Numbered from the stretch's first letter, positions 43,544 through 52,513 are shown. The stretch: DNA of 64,000 nucleotides from Prevotella jejuni (GCF_900187995.1 NZ_FZNZ01000012.1:42055-106054); one strand, 5' to 3'. Numbers and translations are program-made. The notes: generated from the sequence alone by a model not told the origin.

Positions 43544-46372
43544 TTATTTCAGAACTTTCGCAAGGAAGCGAGAAGTGTAGCTCTCCTTGTTCTTTGCCAC
43601 CTCTTCTGGTCTACCACAGCTCAACATGCGACCGCCACCACGACCACCTTCTGGTCCCATGTCTATGATGTAGTCTGCAAGTTTGATGACATCGAGGTTG
43701 TGTTCGATGATGATAACGGTGTTGCCACGGTCAACAAGTTTCTGTAAGACGTCCATCAAGATACGTATGTCTTCAAAGTGCAGACCTGTTGTAGGCTCAT
43801 CAAGGATGTAAAGGGTCTTACCTGTGTCACGCTTTGCAAGTTCTGTTGCCAACTTAACACGCTGACTCTCACCGCCAGAGAGGGTTGTAGAGCTTTGTCC
43901 AAGCTTGATATAGCCCAAGCCAACATCCTGTAGTGCCTTAATCTTCGGTAGTATCTGTGGTACGTTCTCAAAGAACTCTACAGCCATGTTAACCGTCATG
44001 TCGAGCACGTCGGCTATTGACTTTCCCTTGAAACGCACTTCCAACGTCTCACGGTTATAGCGTTTACCATGGCAGACCTCGCACGGTACCATTACATCAG
44101 GTAGGAAGTTCATCTCAATAGTCTTGTAGCCATTACCGCCACAGGCCTCACAACGTCCTCCTTTCACATTGAAAGAGAATCGTCCAGGCTTGTAGCCTCG
44201 TATCTTAGCTTCGGGGAGATTGACGAAGAGTTGGCGTATGTCGGAGAAAACGCCAGTGTAAGTAGCAGGGTTACTACGTGGTGTACGGCCGATAGGACTT
44301 TGGTCAACATTGACTACTTTATCAATGTTGTCAATCCCTTCAATACTCTTGTAAGGCATTGGACGCTTCAGTGAGCGGTAGAAGTGTTGTGAGAGAATGG
44401 GCTGTAGGGTCTCGTTGATTAACGTACTCTTACCTGAACCAGACACACCAGTGACGACAATTAGTTCGCCAAGTGGGAAGGTTACGTCTACGTCCTTCAG
44501 GTTATTACCCTTACAGCCAGTGAGCTGTAGCGTCTTTCCATTACCTTCTCTGCGTTCCTTAGGTATCTCTATCTTACGCTCACCGTTCAAGTATTGTGCG
44601 GTAAGTGTGTGTGTCTTGAGCATGTCTGCAGGTGTTCCTTGGAAGACAACCTCGCCACCTTTGCGTCCAGCTTTTGGTCCGATGTCTACAATCCAGTCGG
44701 CTGCACGCATCATGTCTTCGTCGTGTTCTACCACGATGACCGTGTTTCCCATGTCGCGCAGCTCTTTTAGCGAGTTGATAAGACGCTCATTATCACGCTG
44801 ATGAAGTCCGATAGATGGTTCATCAAGGATATAAAGAACATTAACAAGTTGTGAGCCTATCTGTGTCGCAAGGCGGATACGCTGGCTTTCACCACCTGAA
44901 AGCGTAGCACTTTGACGGTTCAATGCAAGATAATCAAGGCCCACGTCGAGTAAGAAATTTATACGTTTACGTATCTCCTTCACTATCTCTACAGCGATTG
45001 TACGCTGTTTCTCATTCATGTGTTCCTCAACATGGTCTATCCAATCTCGCAGTTCGGTTATATCCATCTCTGCAAGTTCAGCAATGTTCTTATCCCATAT
45101 CTTGTAAGATAAAGCCTCACGATTAAGACGATGACCATGACATTCAGGACATTGTGCTTCGGCTATGAACTGGTCGGCCCACTTCTTCCCAGCTGAGGAA
45201 TCATCGTTCTCCATCACGGTGCGGAGGTACTTAATGATACCATCAAAGGACACAAAGTAGTCGGAGGTGGTGTGTACAAGCTCTTTAGCAATCTTTAATT
45301 TCTCCAAAGAACCATACAAAACTTCATCCATTGCCTCCTTTGGAATATCCTTGACAGGGGTCTTGAGGCTACAATCATATCGTTTTAAGAGTGCATCTAT
45401 CTGCCAGAAAATCATCTGGTTCTTATACTTTCCTAACGGTACGATAGCTCCACTATGGATGTCAAGCTTATCATCAGGAATCACCTTCTTTAGGTCTATC
45501 TCATCAATCACACCCAATCCTTTACACTGCGGACAAGCTCCTTCGGGCGAGTTAAAGGAGAAGATGTTTGGAGCAGGGTCTTTGTATGCTATCCCAGTGA
45601 CTGGGTCCATCAGTCGTTTAGAGAAATATTTAGCTTCGTCTCGTTCGTTATCAAGAATCATTATCAAGCCTTCTCCTTGCTTCATGGCCGTTGAGACCGT
45701 CTTTGCCAGACGCTCACGTAGTGTCTCATTCTCCGTACCACCAAGTTTCATCTTGTCGATAACAACCTCGATGTTATGGTTCTTGTAGCGGTCTACCTTT
45801 ATACCACGTGTAAGCTCTTGTACCTCTCCATCGACACGAATGTACAAGTATCCCTTGCGTCGCATCTGTTCAAAGAGCTCACGATAATGTCCTTTACGGT
45901 TGCGAACAAGTGGTGAGAGGATATATATCTTGCGGTCTTGATAATCAGACATAATCATGTCTACCACTTTCTCCTCGGTGTATTTCACCATCTTCTCACC
46001 GCTCATATAAGAATAGGCTTCACCTGCACGTGCATAAAGAAGGCGTAGGAAATCGTATATCTCAGTTGTTGTACCAACGGTCGAGCGGGGGTTCTTGTTT
46101 GTTGTCTTCTGTTCGATGGAGATGACAGGGGATAATCCTGTAATCTTGTCGACGTCTGGACGCTCCATATTACCAAGGAAGTTGCGTGCATAAGCAGAGA
46201 AGGTTTCAATGTATCGACGCTGTCCTTCGGCGAAGATAGTGTCGAATGCAAGCGAACTCTTACCTGATCCAGACAGTCCAGTGAAGACGGTAAGTGAGTT
46301 ACGTGGGATGGTTATGTCTACATTCTTTAGATTATGTACTCTTGCTCCGAAGACTTCTATTTTCTCGTTCAT
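43544..46372 (-). CDS. uvrA: Excinuclease ABC subunit A (UvrA), first paralogue
   Basis: A 942-residue UvrA, starting at the ATG that gives 'MNEKIEVFGARVHNLKNVDI'. An N-terminal extension read from 46504 is only translated repeat. Two ABC modules are present: Walker A '[14 protein letters not shown]' and '[14 protein letters not shown]', signature '[16 protein letters not shown]' and '[19 protein letters not shown]', Walker B '[11 protein letters not shown]' and '[11 protein letters not shown]'. Zinc-binding CxxC pairs are present ('CPQCKGLG', 'CPECHGH', 'CEACGG'). It scans DNA for bulky lesions with UvrB. The second copy at 52755 is a distinct paralogue. A leader heptamer repeat lies upstream. 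Confidence 0.95.
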   Translation of the reverse strand: MNEKIEVFGARVHNLKNVDITIPRNSLTVFTGLSGSGKSSLAFDTIFAEGQRRYIETFSAYARNFLGNMERPDVDKITGLSPVISIEQKTTNKNPRSTVGTTTEIYDFLRLLYARAGEAYSYMSGEKMVKYTEEKVVDMIMSDYQDRKIYILSPLVRNRKGHYRELFEQMRRKGYLYIRVDGEVQELTRGIKVDRYKNHNIEVVIDKMKLGGTENETLRERLAKTVSTAMKQGEGLIMILDNERDEAKYFSKRLMDPVTGIAYKDPAPNIFSFNSPEGACPQCKGLGVIDEIDLKKVIPDDKLDIHSGAIVPLGKYKNQMIFWQIDALLKRYDCSLKTPVKDIPKEAMDEVLYGSLEKLKIAKELVHTTSDYFVSFDGIIKYLRTVMENDDSSAGKKWADQFIAEAQCPECHGHRLNREALSYKIWDKNIAELAEMDITELRDWIDHVEEHMNEKQRTIAVEIVKEIRKRINFLLDVGLDYLALNRQSATLSGGESQRIRLATQIGSQLVNVLYILDEPSIGLHQRDNERLINSLKELRDMGNTVIVVEHDEDMMRAADWIVDIGPKAGRKGGEVVFQGTPADMLKTHTLTAQYLNGERKIEIPKERREGNGKTLQLTGCKGNNLKDVDVTFPLGELIVVTGVSGSGKSTLINETLQPILSQHFYRSLKRPMPYKSIEGIDNIDKVVNVDQSPIGRTPRSNPATYTGVFSDIRQLFVNLPEAKIRGYKPGRFSFNVKGGRCEACGGNGYKTIEMNFLPDVMVPCEVCHGKRYNRETLEVRFKGKSIADVLDMTVNMAVEFFENVPQILPKIKALQDVGLGYIKLGQSSTTLSGGESQRVKLATELAKRDTGKTLYILDEPTTGLHFEDIRILMDVLQKLVDRGNTVIIIEHNLDVIKLADYIIDMGPEGGRGGGRMLSCGRPEEVAKNKESYTSRFLAKVLK

Positions 46373-46377
46373 GGGGT

Positions 46378-46468
46378 TGTTGGGTGTTAAATGTTGGGTG
46401 TTTGGTGTTGAATGTTGGGTGTTGATGGATAGTTGGGTGTTTGGTGTTGGGTGATGGGTGTTGATGAT
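46378..46468. repeat. Heptamer microsatellite TGTTGGG-type in the uvrA leader
   Basis: Thirteen consecutive 7-base units of the type TGTTGGG/TGTTNNN on the plus strand (ACACCCA on the minus, coding-side strand) run without a shift from 46378 to 46468, ending 6 bases upstream of the uvrA start codon. Low-complexity heptads of this kind can vary in number by slippage. Confidence 0.75.
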
Positions 46469-46519
46469 TAGTACTGTGTTGATGGTTTCCTTGAAGATAA
46501 CCACAGATGAAAATCGCTA

Positions 46520-46565
46520 TTCATCACCGCCCATCACTCATCACCTATCACCCACCCATCATCAT
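46520..46565. repeat. Second, oppositely oriented heptad block (CATCACC-type)
   Basis: Units such as CATCACT, CATCACC, TATCACC and CACCCAT keep a 7-base step, now C-rich on the plus strand, opposite in polarity to the block at 46378-46468. The two can pair as inverted repeats and overlap the end of the T9SS protein gene slightly. Confidence 0.55.
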
Positions 46566-47245
46566 CTCGTCGACTGTGTGTAACCTCTGAGAAGGTTAAC
46601 ATCTCGTCGGATGTGGAACTCTTTGCCATCAGCTCCTTTGGCGGTTACATTGACGAAGTAAGTTCCTTGGGCAACGTCTTTGCCTTTATACTTACCATCC
46701 CAGCCACCAGCAGGGTCGTCCCATTCGTATATCTTTTGTCCCCAACGGTTAAAGATGATTGCTTTGAACTCTACAATACTCTTATAGCCAGGCTTTGCAC
46801 GATAGATATCATTGATGCCATCGCCATTAGGTGAGAATGCATTAGGCATTTGTAGACTACTCTCACTAATCGACAGACTTATCGGGTTATAGCGTGTGGT
46901 GTCACCATTTAGAATCTCATAGAGTATTACCCTCGTCGTACCAGCCTCTGTGAACGTGTATTCCGTGTCCTTATCATAACGGATAAGAAAGGCCGAACGA
47001 GGATTCTTCTGGTTGAAGAAGTGCCATTCGTAGTTTGTTGCTGCATCCGTTGTGGTAGCTGGGTTGGCTGTGAAAGTTATTGTTAATGGAGCTGAACCAC
47101 TATAAGTATCACCAGCTGCAATCGTGTTTGTCTCACCATTCGCATCTGTATATTTGCCCGATGGCTGGCAGTTTTGTGCCCAAGCTACTGTAGATAGCAC
47201 CATTGAAAGCAGTATGGCGAATATCCGTGGTTTATGTTGTTTCAT
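46562..47245 (-). CDS. Secreted protein with a T9SS type B (gliding-motility-like) C-terminal domain
   Basis: A 227-residue exported protein. A signal peptide, 'IFAILLSMVLSTVAWAQ' (about 8-24), is followed by a PKD/Ig-like region with 'PLTITFTANPATTTDAATN' and 'ATNYEWHFFNQ' (about 40-115). The C-terminal domain (about 130-227) contains 'MPNAFSPNGDGINDIYRAK', 'AIIFNRWGQKIYEWDDPAG' and 'GWDGKYKGKDVAQGTYFV', the signature of the type B CTD (CHU_C/gliding-motility family) used for type IX secretion. It is short for a T9SS cargo protein and may be a surface adhesin or structural subunit. It shows that the host probably has a PorSS/T9SS system, whose genes are not in the window. Confidence 0.88.
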   Translation of the reverse strand: MKQHKPRIFAILLSMVLSTVAWAQNCQPSGKYTDANGETNTIAAGDTYSGSAPLTITFTANPATTTDAATNYEWHFFNQKNPRSAFLIRYDKDTEYTFTEAGTTRVILYEILNGDTTRYNPISLSISESSLQMPNAFSPNGDGINDIYRAKPGYKSIVEFKAIIFNRWGQKIYEWDDPAGGWDGKYKGKDVAQGTYFVNVTAKGADGKEFHIRRDVNLLRGYTQSTR

Positions 47246-47389
47246 CCTTATCGTTCGTTTATGTTACCTTGAAAATTGTATAATCGTGCAAATTTACACA
47301 ATTTTTCCCATACAGACAAGTAAATGTTCCTGTCTGGATAAGATAATACTGCGTATTTCTTCATCGGTGGTTTCACTCCTTACAAAAAT

Positions 47390-47640
47390 GTGTAAACGAT
47401 GTTGCCTTAACTCCTTTTCACTCCCCATCACTCCTTATCAAAAGTGTAGATGGAATTGTCTTAACTCCTTTTCACTCCCTTTTACCCCTTAACACCTTAT
47501 GAAATTACTCCCCCTCACTCCTTAACTCCTCATAGAATCATTTCCTTTTAGCCCTCATAATAGAGTATAAACGGTGTTGTCTTAACTCCTTTTCACTCCC
47601 TTTCACTCCTTAACTCCTCATAGAATCATTCCCCGTCAGC
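47390..47640 (+). repeat. Imperfect direct repeats with 'CTTAACTCCTTTTCACTCCC'
   Basis: Three occurrences start at 47390, 47444 and 47565. Each begins GTGTAAACG- or GTATAAACGG-like, then TTGYCTTAACTCCTTTTCACT. Shorter echoes (CACTCCTTAACTCCTCATAGAATCATT) occur twice. The spacing is irregular (54 and 121 bases), unlike the 22-base arrays. Confidence 0.6.
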
Positions 47641-47659
47641 TCAAAATTCCTTGTTAGTT

Positions 47660-47951
47660 TGTCACTATCTTTCGCTCCCCTTAAAGCTACTACATGCTTT
47701 TCATGCTCATAGAAGAGGCCTAACTGCGTTCAAGAACATGCTCTTCTTGCCTATTGAAGACGCCCTTCTTGAAGCAAGAAAGGCCCCTTCTTCGACGCTG
47801 TTTGTAATATGCTGATTTGTTGAATGTTATAAACTTGTATTTTAAGGAAAGGTTAGCCTTATGTTGAGGATAATTGGTTTAATTTTATGTAATGATTTTT
47901 CATGTTCTTATTGGCCCTTTCGGACTATTGAGAGCTGATTGAAATCCCCCT
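47660..47951 (+). repeat. Dispersed repeat of about 290 bases, copy 2
   Basis: Aligns in the same orientation with 24185-24476. It keeps the CAAGAA/TTCTTG hairpin and the GCCCTTCTTG/CAAGAAAGGC hairpin, with one C-A change in the latter stem. It also keeps the tail blocks 'GTTATAAACTTGT' and 'ATGTAATGATTTTTC'. Confidence 0.7.
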
Positions 47952-48167
47952 ATAGAAGATACTGATGGAAGGAGAAGGGGAGTTTGTTCTCACAGAATAT
48001 CATAGTCTTTGCGTACAAATGGGATGCAGTCTAAGAGTATAAGGAATGGTCAAGGCGTCAAGGCAGAAGTAGGATGAGTCCTTTTCTTTGAACTTTTTGC
48101 TTTTTGTCTTCTTATCAAGCATGAATGAAGAAAAGTTGCTATAACAGCTCAATTCACTCAAATTATT

Positions 48168-48253
48168 TTTCCTGTCATATCTGTCATAGATTCTAAGATG
48201 TTAACTTATTGGTTTACAGTGAGATTGTATGAAATGTTAAATATGACAGCAAC
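48168..48253 (-). repeat. 86-base intergenic element, copy C
   Basis: The reverse complement matches copy B (41411-41496) without gaps: GTTGCTGTCA at one end and TGACAGGAAA at the other, with an internal TGACAG nine bases inside. It carries the ATATTTAACATTTCAT block. It lies 261 bases upstream of the LysM gene start. Confidence 0.82.
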
Positions 48254-48446
48254 TTAAAATAAAACTATTCTTGTAAGATATGTAATCGTTTCTCTCTGGT
48301 GAGTGAGTCATTATCTTTCTATAACTCGGAAGAACCTAAGATAACATCGAACAATAGATTACTAAAAAATTATACAAGAACGTTATTATGTACACAAATA
48401 AATTATCTGCTATTAACGTTTTTGTGTTTTTTATCATTCTACATCT

Positions 48447-48475
48447 TTTGATTACAGATTTCTTTTGTATATTTG
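48447..48475 (+). promoter_or_regulatory. Promoter-like sequence for the LysM/periplasmic-binding gene
   Basis: TTTG at 48447-48450 and TATATTTG at 48468-48475 resemble the -33/-7 pair, but the 17-base spacer is shorter than the usual 19-21. The -7 box is a full match; the predicted leader is short. Confidence 0.5.
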
Positions 48476-48514
48476 CAGTTGTAATTAAATCTTTTTGAAA
48501 CCAACAGTATGTTT

Positions 48515-49906
48515 ATGAAAAAGTATTTGAAATATCTTTTGTTATTCTTTGCGATGACTTTTAGTTATAGCTTATTGGCACAAAGTGTTCAATGGCACGA
48601 CCAACATAAAGTTAAACGCAAGGAGACTATATTCGGAATAGCCAAGGAGTATGGTGTTACCATCCCACAACTTATAGAAGCAAACCCTTTGATGAAGCAA
48701 GCAGGATACGAACTGAAGAAGGGCGACCTAATCTTTGTTCCTTATTCAAAGGAGGGAGATTTCCAAGCTGACGGGTCTATAAAAGGTAAGGTAGACAAGA
48801 AGGCTGCGGCAAAGGCTACCGCTAATCAGGTTGCTGCGAAGGCTGTGAATGCTATTCGTGTTGGTGTTATGCTACCCTTGCATAACCAAGATGGAGATGG
48901 TAAACGTATGGTTGAATACTATCGTGGTATCTTGTTGGCTCTTAACCAGTTGAAGAGTGAGGGTATTACGACTGATGTTCATGCATGGAACGTACCAAAG
49001 GGTGCTGACATCCGAACTACATTGTTGGAGCCAAACGCTTCTAAATTGGATGTTATCTTCGGTCCTCTTTATTCAGAGCAGGTAAAGCCTTTGGCTGATT
49101 TCTGTCGTACGTATGACATAAAACTCGTTATTCCATTCTCAATAACAGCGACTGATGTGGAGACGAATCCAAATGTTTTCCAGGTTTATCAAACTGACGC
49201 TTCGTTAACGAATAAGGCCATAGCCGCTTTCTTAGAGCGTTTTCAGAAAACACACCATCCTATCTTTGTTAATTGCAAGGACGCAACAAGTCAGGTGGGC
49301 GACTTCACAACGACTTTGAGAAGACAGCTCGATTTACAGAAGATTAAGTATAATCTTACGAGTTCAAAGTCATCAGATGCAGATTTCTCAAAGCACTTTG
49401 AGTCAACTCGTCCAAATGTTGTAGTTATCAATTCAGAGAAGAGTCCGCAGTTGAATGAGGTCTTTGCGAAATTAAATCAGTTGAAGAAGGCACGTCCTGG
49501 TGTGGCTATCAGCCTGTTTGGATACAATCAGTGGTTTGTCTATCAAGATTATGATCTTGACCAGTTCTTCAAGTATAACACTTATATCCCATCTACCTAT
49601 TACTATAATAAGGCAGCAGATAAAACAAAGGAGTTGGAGGCAAAATATACAGAACAGTATGGCGAGCCGATGTCAAAGCAGTTTATTCCACGTATGGCAA
49701 TAACAGGCTACGACCAAGCACAGTTCTTTGTTCGTGGTTTGAAAGCACATGGAAAGGATTTCAAGGGTTCTGCTGCCGAGGTTAAGTATCGTCCGTTACA
49801 GACTCGTTACGACTTTGTTCGTGTAGGACAGGGCGGGTATATCAATGATAACTTCCAACTGGTTCACTTTAAGACAGACCAGACAATGGAGAATCTTGTC
49901 TATTAA
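48515..49906 (+). CDS. LysM plus periplasmic-binding-protein-like fusion protein
   Basis: A 463-residue exported protein from the ATG at 48515 (48509 is also possible). A signal peptide, 'YLKYLLLFFAMTFSYSLLAQ', is followed by one LysM module (about 30-75; 'HKVKRKETIFGIAKEYGVTI'). A type 1 periplasmic-binding fold like that of branched-chain amino-acid receptors comes next, beginning 'IRVGVMLPLHNQDGDGKRMV' (about 112) and containing 'DVIFGPLYSEQVKPLADFC' and 'VIPFSITATDVETNPNVFQV'. The LysM part should tether it to peptidoglycan; the receptor-like part may bind wall fragments or partner proteins. An outer-membrane barrel gene follows after 26 bases and then a peptide transporter, so a cell-wall or peptide-sensing unit is possible. 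Confidence 0.8.
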   Translation: MKKYLKYLLLFFAMTFSYSLLAQSVQWHDQHKVKRKETIFGIAKEYGVTIPQLIEANPLMKQAGYELKKGDLIFVPYSKEGDFQADGSIKGKVDKKAAAKATANQVAAKAVNAIRVGVMLPLHNQDGDGKRMVEYYRGILLALNQLKSEGITTDVHAWNVPKGADIRTTLLEPNASKLDVIFGPLYSEQVKPLADFCRTYDIKLVIPFSITATDVETNPNVFQVYQTDASLTNKAIAAFLERFQKTHHPIFVNCKDATSQVGDFTTTLRRQLDLQKIKYNLTSSKSSDADFSKHFESTRPNVVVINSEKSPQLNEVFAKLNQLKKARPGVAISLFGYNQWFVYQDYDLDQFFKYNTYIPSTYYYNKAADKTKELEAKYTEQYGEPMSKQFIPRMAITGYDQAQFFVRGLKAHGKDFKGSAAEVKYRPLQTRYDFVRVGQGGYINDNFQLVHFKTDQTMENLVY

Positions 49907-49932
49907 TCTGAAGAAGAGTATCTTATCCTGAG

Positions 49933-50682
49933 ATGAAGAAAATAAGCTCAAGAATATTAGCTGTTATTCTATTTGCGCTGCCGCTGACTGCAGCAGCGCA
50001 GATAGGAGACCATCGTGATGACCTCGCTATTGGTGTTAATGGTGGTTATGTCCTCTCTAATGTGGGCTTCACTCCGAGTGTAAGACAATCCATGCACGGT
50101 GGGTTAACGGGCGGACTGAGTGTGCGTTATGTGTGCGAGAAGTATTTTAATACTATCTGTTCTATCTATGGTGAAGTCAATTACGCTTCAGTAGGATGGA
50201 AGGAGAAGATACTGACGGGTACTGATCAGCCTGTTATCAACTCTAACGGGGCCGCTGAAGAGTATTCACACACTGTAAACTATATTCAAATACCAATCTT
50301 TGCACATCTCGCATGGGGACGTGAACAAAACGGTTTTAACTTCTTTTTCCAAGCAGGTCCACAGTTAGGAATCTATTTGGGAGAGTCGACATCAAAAAAC
50401 TATGACACCCCAAATCTTGCTACTGATGGTACTGGGCGGAGTAATACGGTAATTGCACAGGAGTCAATGCCTGTAGAAAAGAAGTTAGACTACGGTATTG
50501 CTGCTGGTTTAGGAATGGAGTATAGCAATCGCCAAGTAGGACATTTCTTGCTGGAAGCCCGCTATTACTATGGATTGGGCAATATTTATGGAAGCTCAAA
50601 GAAAGACTTTTTCGGCAAATCTAATTACGGCAATATTGTTGTTAAGGCTACTTACCTTTTTGACATTGTAAGAACAAAGTAA
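49933..50682 (+). CDS. Outer-membrane beta-barrel protein (porin family, OMP_b-brl type)
   Basis: A 249-residue protein with a signal peptide, 'SRILAVILFALPLTAAAQ' (cut after Ala22-Gln-like end). A small barrel follows, with alternating hydrophobic strands: 'DDLAIGVNGGYVLSNVGF', 'GGLSVRYVCEKYFNTICSIY', 'NYIQIPIFAHLAWG', 'FFFQAGPQLGIYLGE', 'LDYGIAAGLGMEYSNRQVG' and 'VKATYLFDIVRTK' at the C-terminus. It matches the PorT/outer-membrane beta-barrel family of Bacteroidales in strand pattern and length; the cargo is unknown. It lies between the LysM receptor-like gene and the POT transporter gene, all plus strand, and may be in the same transcript. Confidence 0.82.
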   Translation: MKKISSRILAVILFALPLTAAAQIGDHRDDLAIGVNGGYVLSNVGFTPSVRQSMHGGLTGGLSVRYVCEKYFNTICSIYGEVNYASVGWKEKILTGTDQPVINSNGAAEEYSHTVNYIQIPIFAHLAWGREQNGFNFFFQAGPQLGIYLGESTSKNYDTPNLATDGTGRSNTVIAQESMPVEKKLDYGIAAGLGMEYSNRQVGHFLLEARYYYGLGNIYGSSKKDFFGKSNYGNIVVKATYLFDIVRTK

Positions 50683-50706
50683 TAATTAACCTATAATTTT
50701 ATCATT

Positions 50707-52236
50707 ATGTTTGAGAACCAACCTAAAGCACTGTACGCATTGGCATTAGCCAATACCGGTGAGCGTTTCGGCTATTACACCATGATAGCCGTATTCACTT
50801 TATTCTTAAGAGCCAATTTCGGGTTATCTAGTGGTACCGCTGGCTTGATTTATGGTGTTTTCCTTGCCTTAGTTTATTTCTTACCATTGATAGGTGGTAT
50901 TATGGCCGACAAGTTTGGCTATGGAAAGATGGTGACTATTGGTATTATCGTCATGTTTGCGGGCTATTTATTCTTGTCTATCCCATTGGGTGGAGGAGTA
51001 ATGGGCTATGCAGCAATGTTTAGTGCTTTACTACTTGTTAGTCTTGGAACAGGTTTGTTCAAGGGTAACCTACAGGTGATGGTGGGTAATCTTTATGATG
51101 CACCAGAGCTGTCAGCAAAGCGCGATTCAGGTTTCTCTATCTTCTACATGGCTATCAACATTGGTGCTCTCTTTGCTCCTACAGCAGCTGTGAAAATTAG
51201 GGATTGGGCTGAAGTGTCACTTGGCTATTCTGGTAATGACGCCTATCATTTCTCTTTTGCAGTTGCTTGTGTGTCATTGATTATCTCAATGATTATCTAT
51301 TATGCCTTCCGTAGCACCTTTAAGCATGTAGAGGCTGGAGCAGGTCAGACCAAGAAAACTGATACTGCTGTTGCTGGAGAAGAACTCACACCACAGCAGA
51401 CAAAGGAACGTATCGTTGCTCTTTGTCTTGTTTTTGCTGTTGTTATCTTCTTCTGGATGTCGTTCCATCAGAATGGTCTTACCTTGAATTACTTTGCTGA
51501 TGAGTTTGTTAGTCCAAAGGCAGAGGGTGTTCAGACAATGGCATTTGATGTAATCAACCTTGTGATGATTATCTTCATGGTTTACAGTCTTATGTCATTC
51601 TTCCAGAGCAAGACCTCTAAGGCTAAGCTGATTTCTACTGTTGTATTCCTTGCAGCCGTAGGAGTATTGGTTTATAAGTATCATAACATCGGTGGTCCTG
51701 TTGATGTTAGTGCTCCTATCTTCCAGCAGTTTAACCCATTCTATGTAGTAGCTTTGACTCCTGTCAGTATGGCAATCTTTGGTGCTTTAGCAGCTAAAGG
51801 TAAGGAACCAAAGGCTCCTCGTAAGATAGCTTACGGTATGATTATTGCAGGTTGTGCTTATCTGCTTATGGTTTGGGCATCACGTGGTTTGCTAACTCCT
51901 AATGCGCAGGCTGCAGCAAAGGCTGCAGGAGAGACTGTTCCATTTGCTTCTGGTAACTGGTTGATTGGTACCTATCTCATTCTTACATTCGGTGAGCTGT
52001 TGCTGAGTCCTATGGGTATCAGCTTCGTTAGTAAGGTTGCACCTCCAAAGTATAAGGGCGCGATGATGGGTGGATGGTTTGTTGCTACAGCCATCGGTAA
52101 CCTGCTTGTTAGTGTCGGCGGATACTTGTGGAATGACATACCTCTGACAATTGTATGGTCTGTCTTTATTGTACTTTGTCTCCTCTCCGCTGGTTTCATG
52201 TTCTTGATGATGAAGCGTTTGGAGAAGGTTGCATAG
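50707..52236 (+). CDS. POT-family proton-dependent oligopeptide transporter
   Basis: A 509-residue major-facilitator protein with about fourteen helices. The PTR/POT motif 'NTGERFGYYTMIAVFTLFL' (residues 16-34; E-x-x-E-R-F like) is near the N-terminus, and 'GTGLFKGNLQVMVGNLY' and 'DSGFSIFYMAINIGALFAP' match the second POT signature. The cytoplasmic loop at about 205-235 is charged. It imports di- and tripeptides driven by protons, which suits the peptide-based metabolism of Prevotella. It starts 24 bases after the barrel gene and is followed by a bidirectional hairpin. Confidence 0.92.
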   Translation: MFENQPKALYALALANTGERFGYYTMIAVFTLFLRANFGLSSGTAGLIYGVFLALVYFLPLIGGIMADKFGYGKMVTIGIIVMFAGYLFLSIPLGGGVMGYAAMFSALLLVSLGTGLFKGNLQVMVGNLYDAPELSAKRDSGFSIFYMAINIGALFAPTAAVKIRDWAEVSLGYSGNDAYHFSFAVACVSLIISMIIYYAFRSTFKHVEAGAGQTKKTDTAVAGEELTPQQTKERIVALCLVFAVVIFFWMSFHQNGLTLNYFADEFVSPKAEGVQTMAFDVINLVMIIFMVYSLMSFFQSKTSKAKLISTVVFLAAVGVLVYKYHNIGGPVDVSAPIFQQFNPFYVVALTPVSMAIFGALAAKGKEPKAPRKIAYGMIIAGCAYLLMVWASRGLLTPNAQAAAKAAGETVPFASGNWLIGTYLILTFGELLLSPMGISFVSKVAPPKYKGAMMGGWFVATAIGNLLVSVGGYLWNDIPLTIVWSVFIVLCLLSAGFMFLMMKRLEKVA

Positions 52237-52314
52237 TAGAATACAAGAATGAACGTATGACTACTGTAAATGGGTCTTTTGATATAGTTTTCTGGTAGTT
52301 TCATACAATGATAT

Positions 52315-52355
52315 AAAAAGGGCTGAGCTCAATGGATGAGTTCAGCCTTTTTATT
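52315..52355. terminator. Intrinsic terminator after the POT transporter
   Basis: AAAAAGGGCTGAGCTC pairs with GAGTTCAGCCTTTTT (one G-U) around AATGGAT. The T-run follows on the plus strand and the A-run mirrors it, so it may serve both strands. Confidence 0.8.
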
Positions 52356-52513
52356 TGTCTACTTACAATACCGACGTTTGGTGGTATAGTCATAATGAGT
52401 CTATTACCTATGTTATTGTAATCAGATAGCGTATAGAATCCGCCTAACTGCTTATAGCAGATTAGAGGATGTACGCATGTGGCAGATAACAGCGTTATGG
52501 TAATAGCTTTCAA

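Larger units (their letters stand above)
47246..48508. other. Long gene-free stretch rich in dispersed repeats
   Basis: No credible frame is present; the longest, a plus-strand frame at 47124-47492, overlaps the T9SS gene and a repeat. From left to right it holds a family of direct repeats with 'CTTAACTCCTTTTCACTCCC' (47390-47640), copy 2 of the 290-base repeat (47660-47951), 86-base element copy C (48168-48253), and a promoter-like sequence (48447-48475) for the next gene. Confidence 0.65.

Noticed and set aside
46373..46504. N-terminal extension of the first UvrA
   Set aside because: It translates the heptamer repeat (N-T-Q-H type) and precedes the conserved start 'MNEKIEVFG'.
47124..47492. 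Plus-strand 122-codon frame near the T9SS gene
   Set aside because: It is antisense to the T9SS gene start and runs into the direct repeats; its composition follows those repeats.
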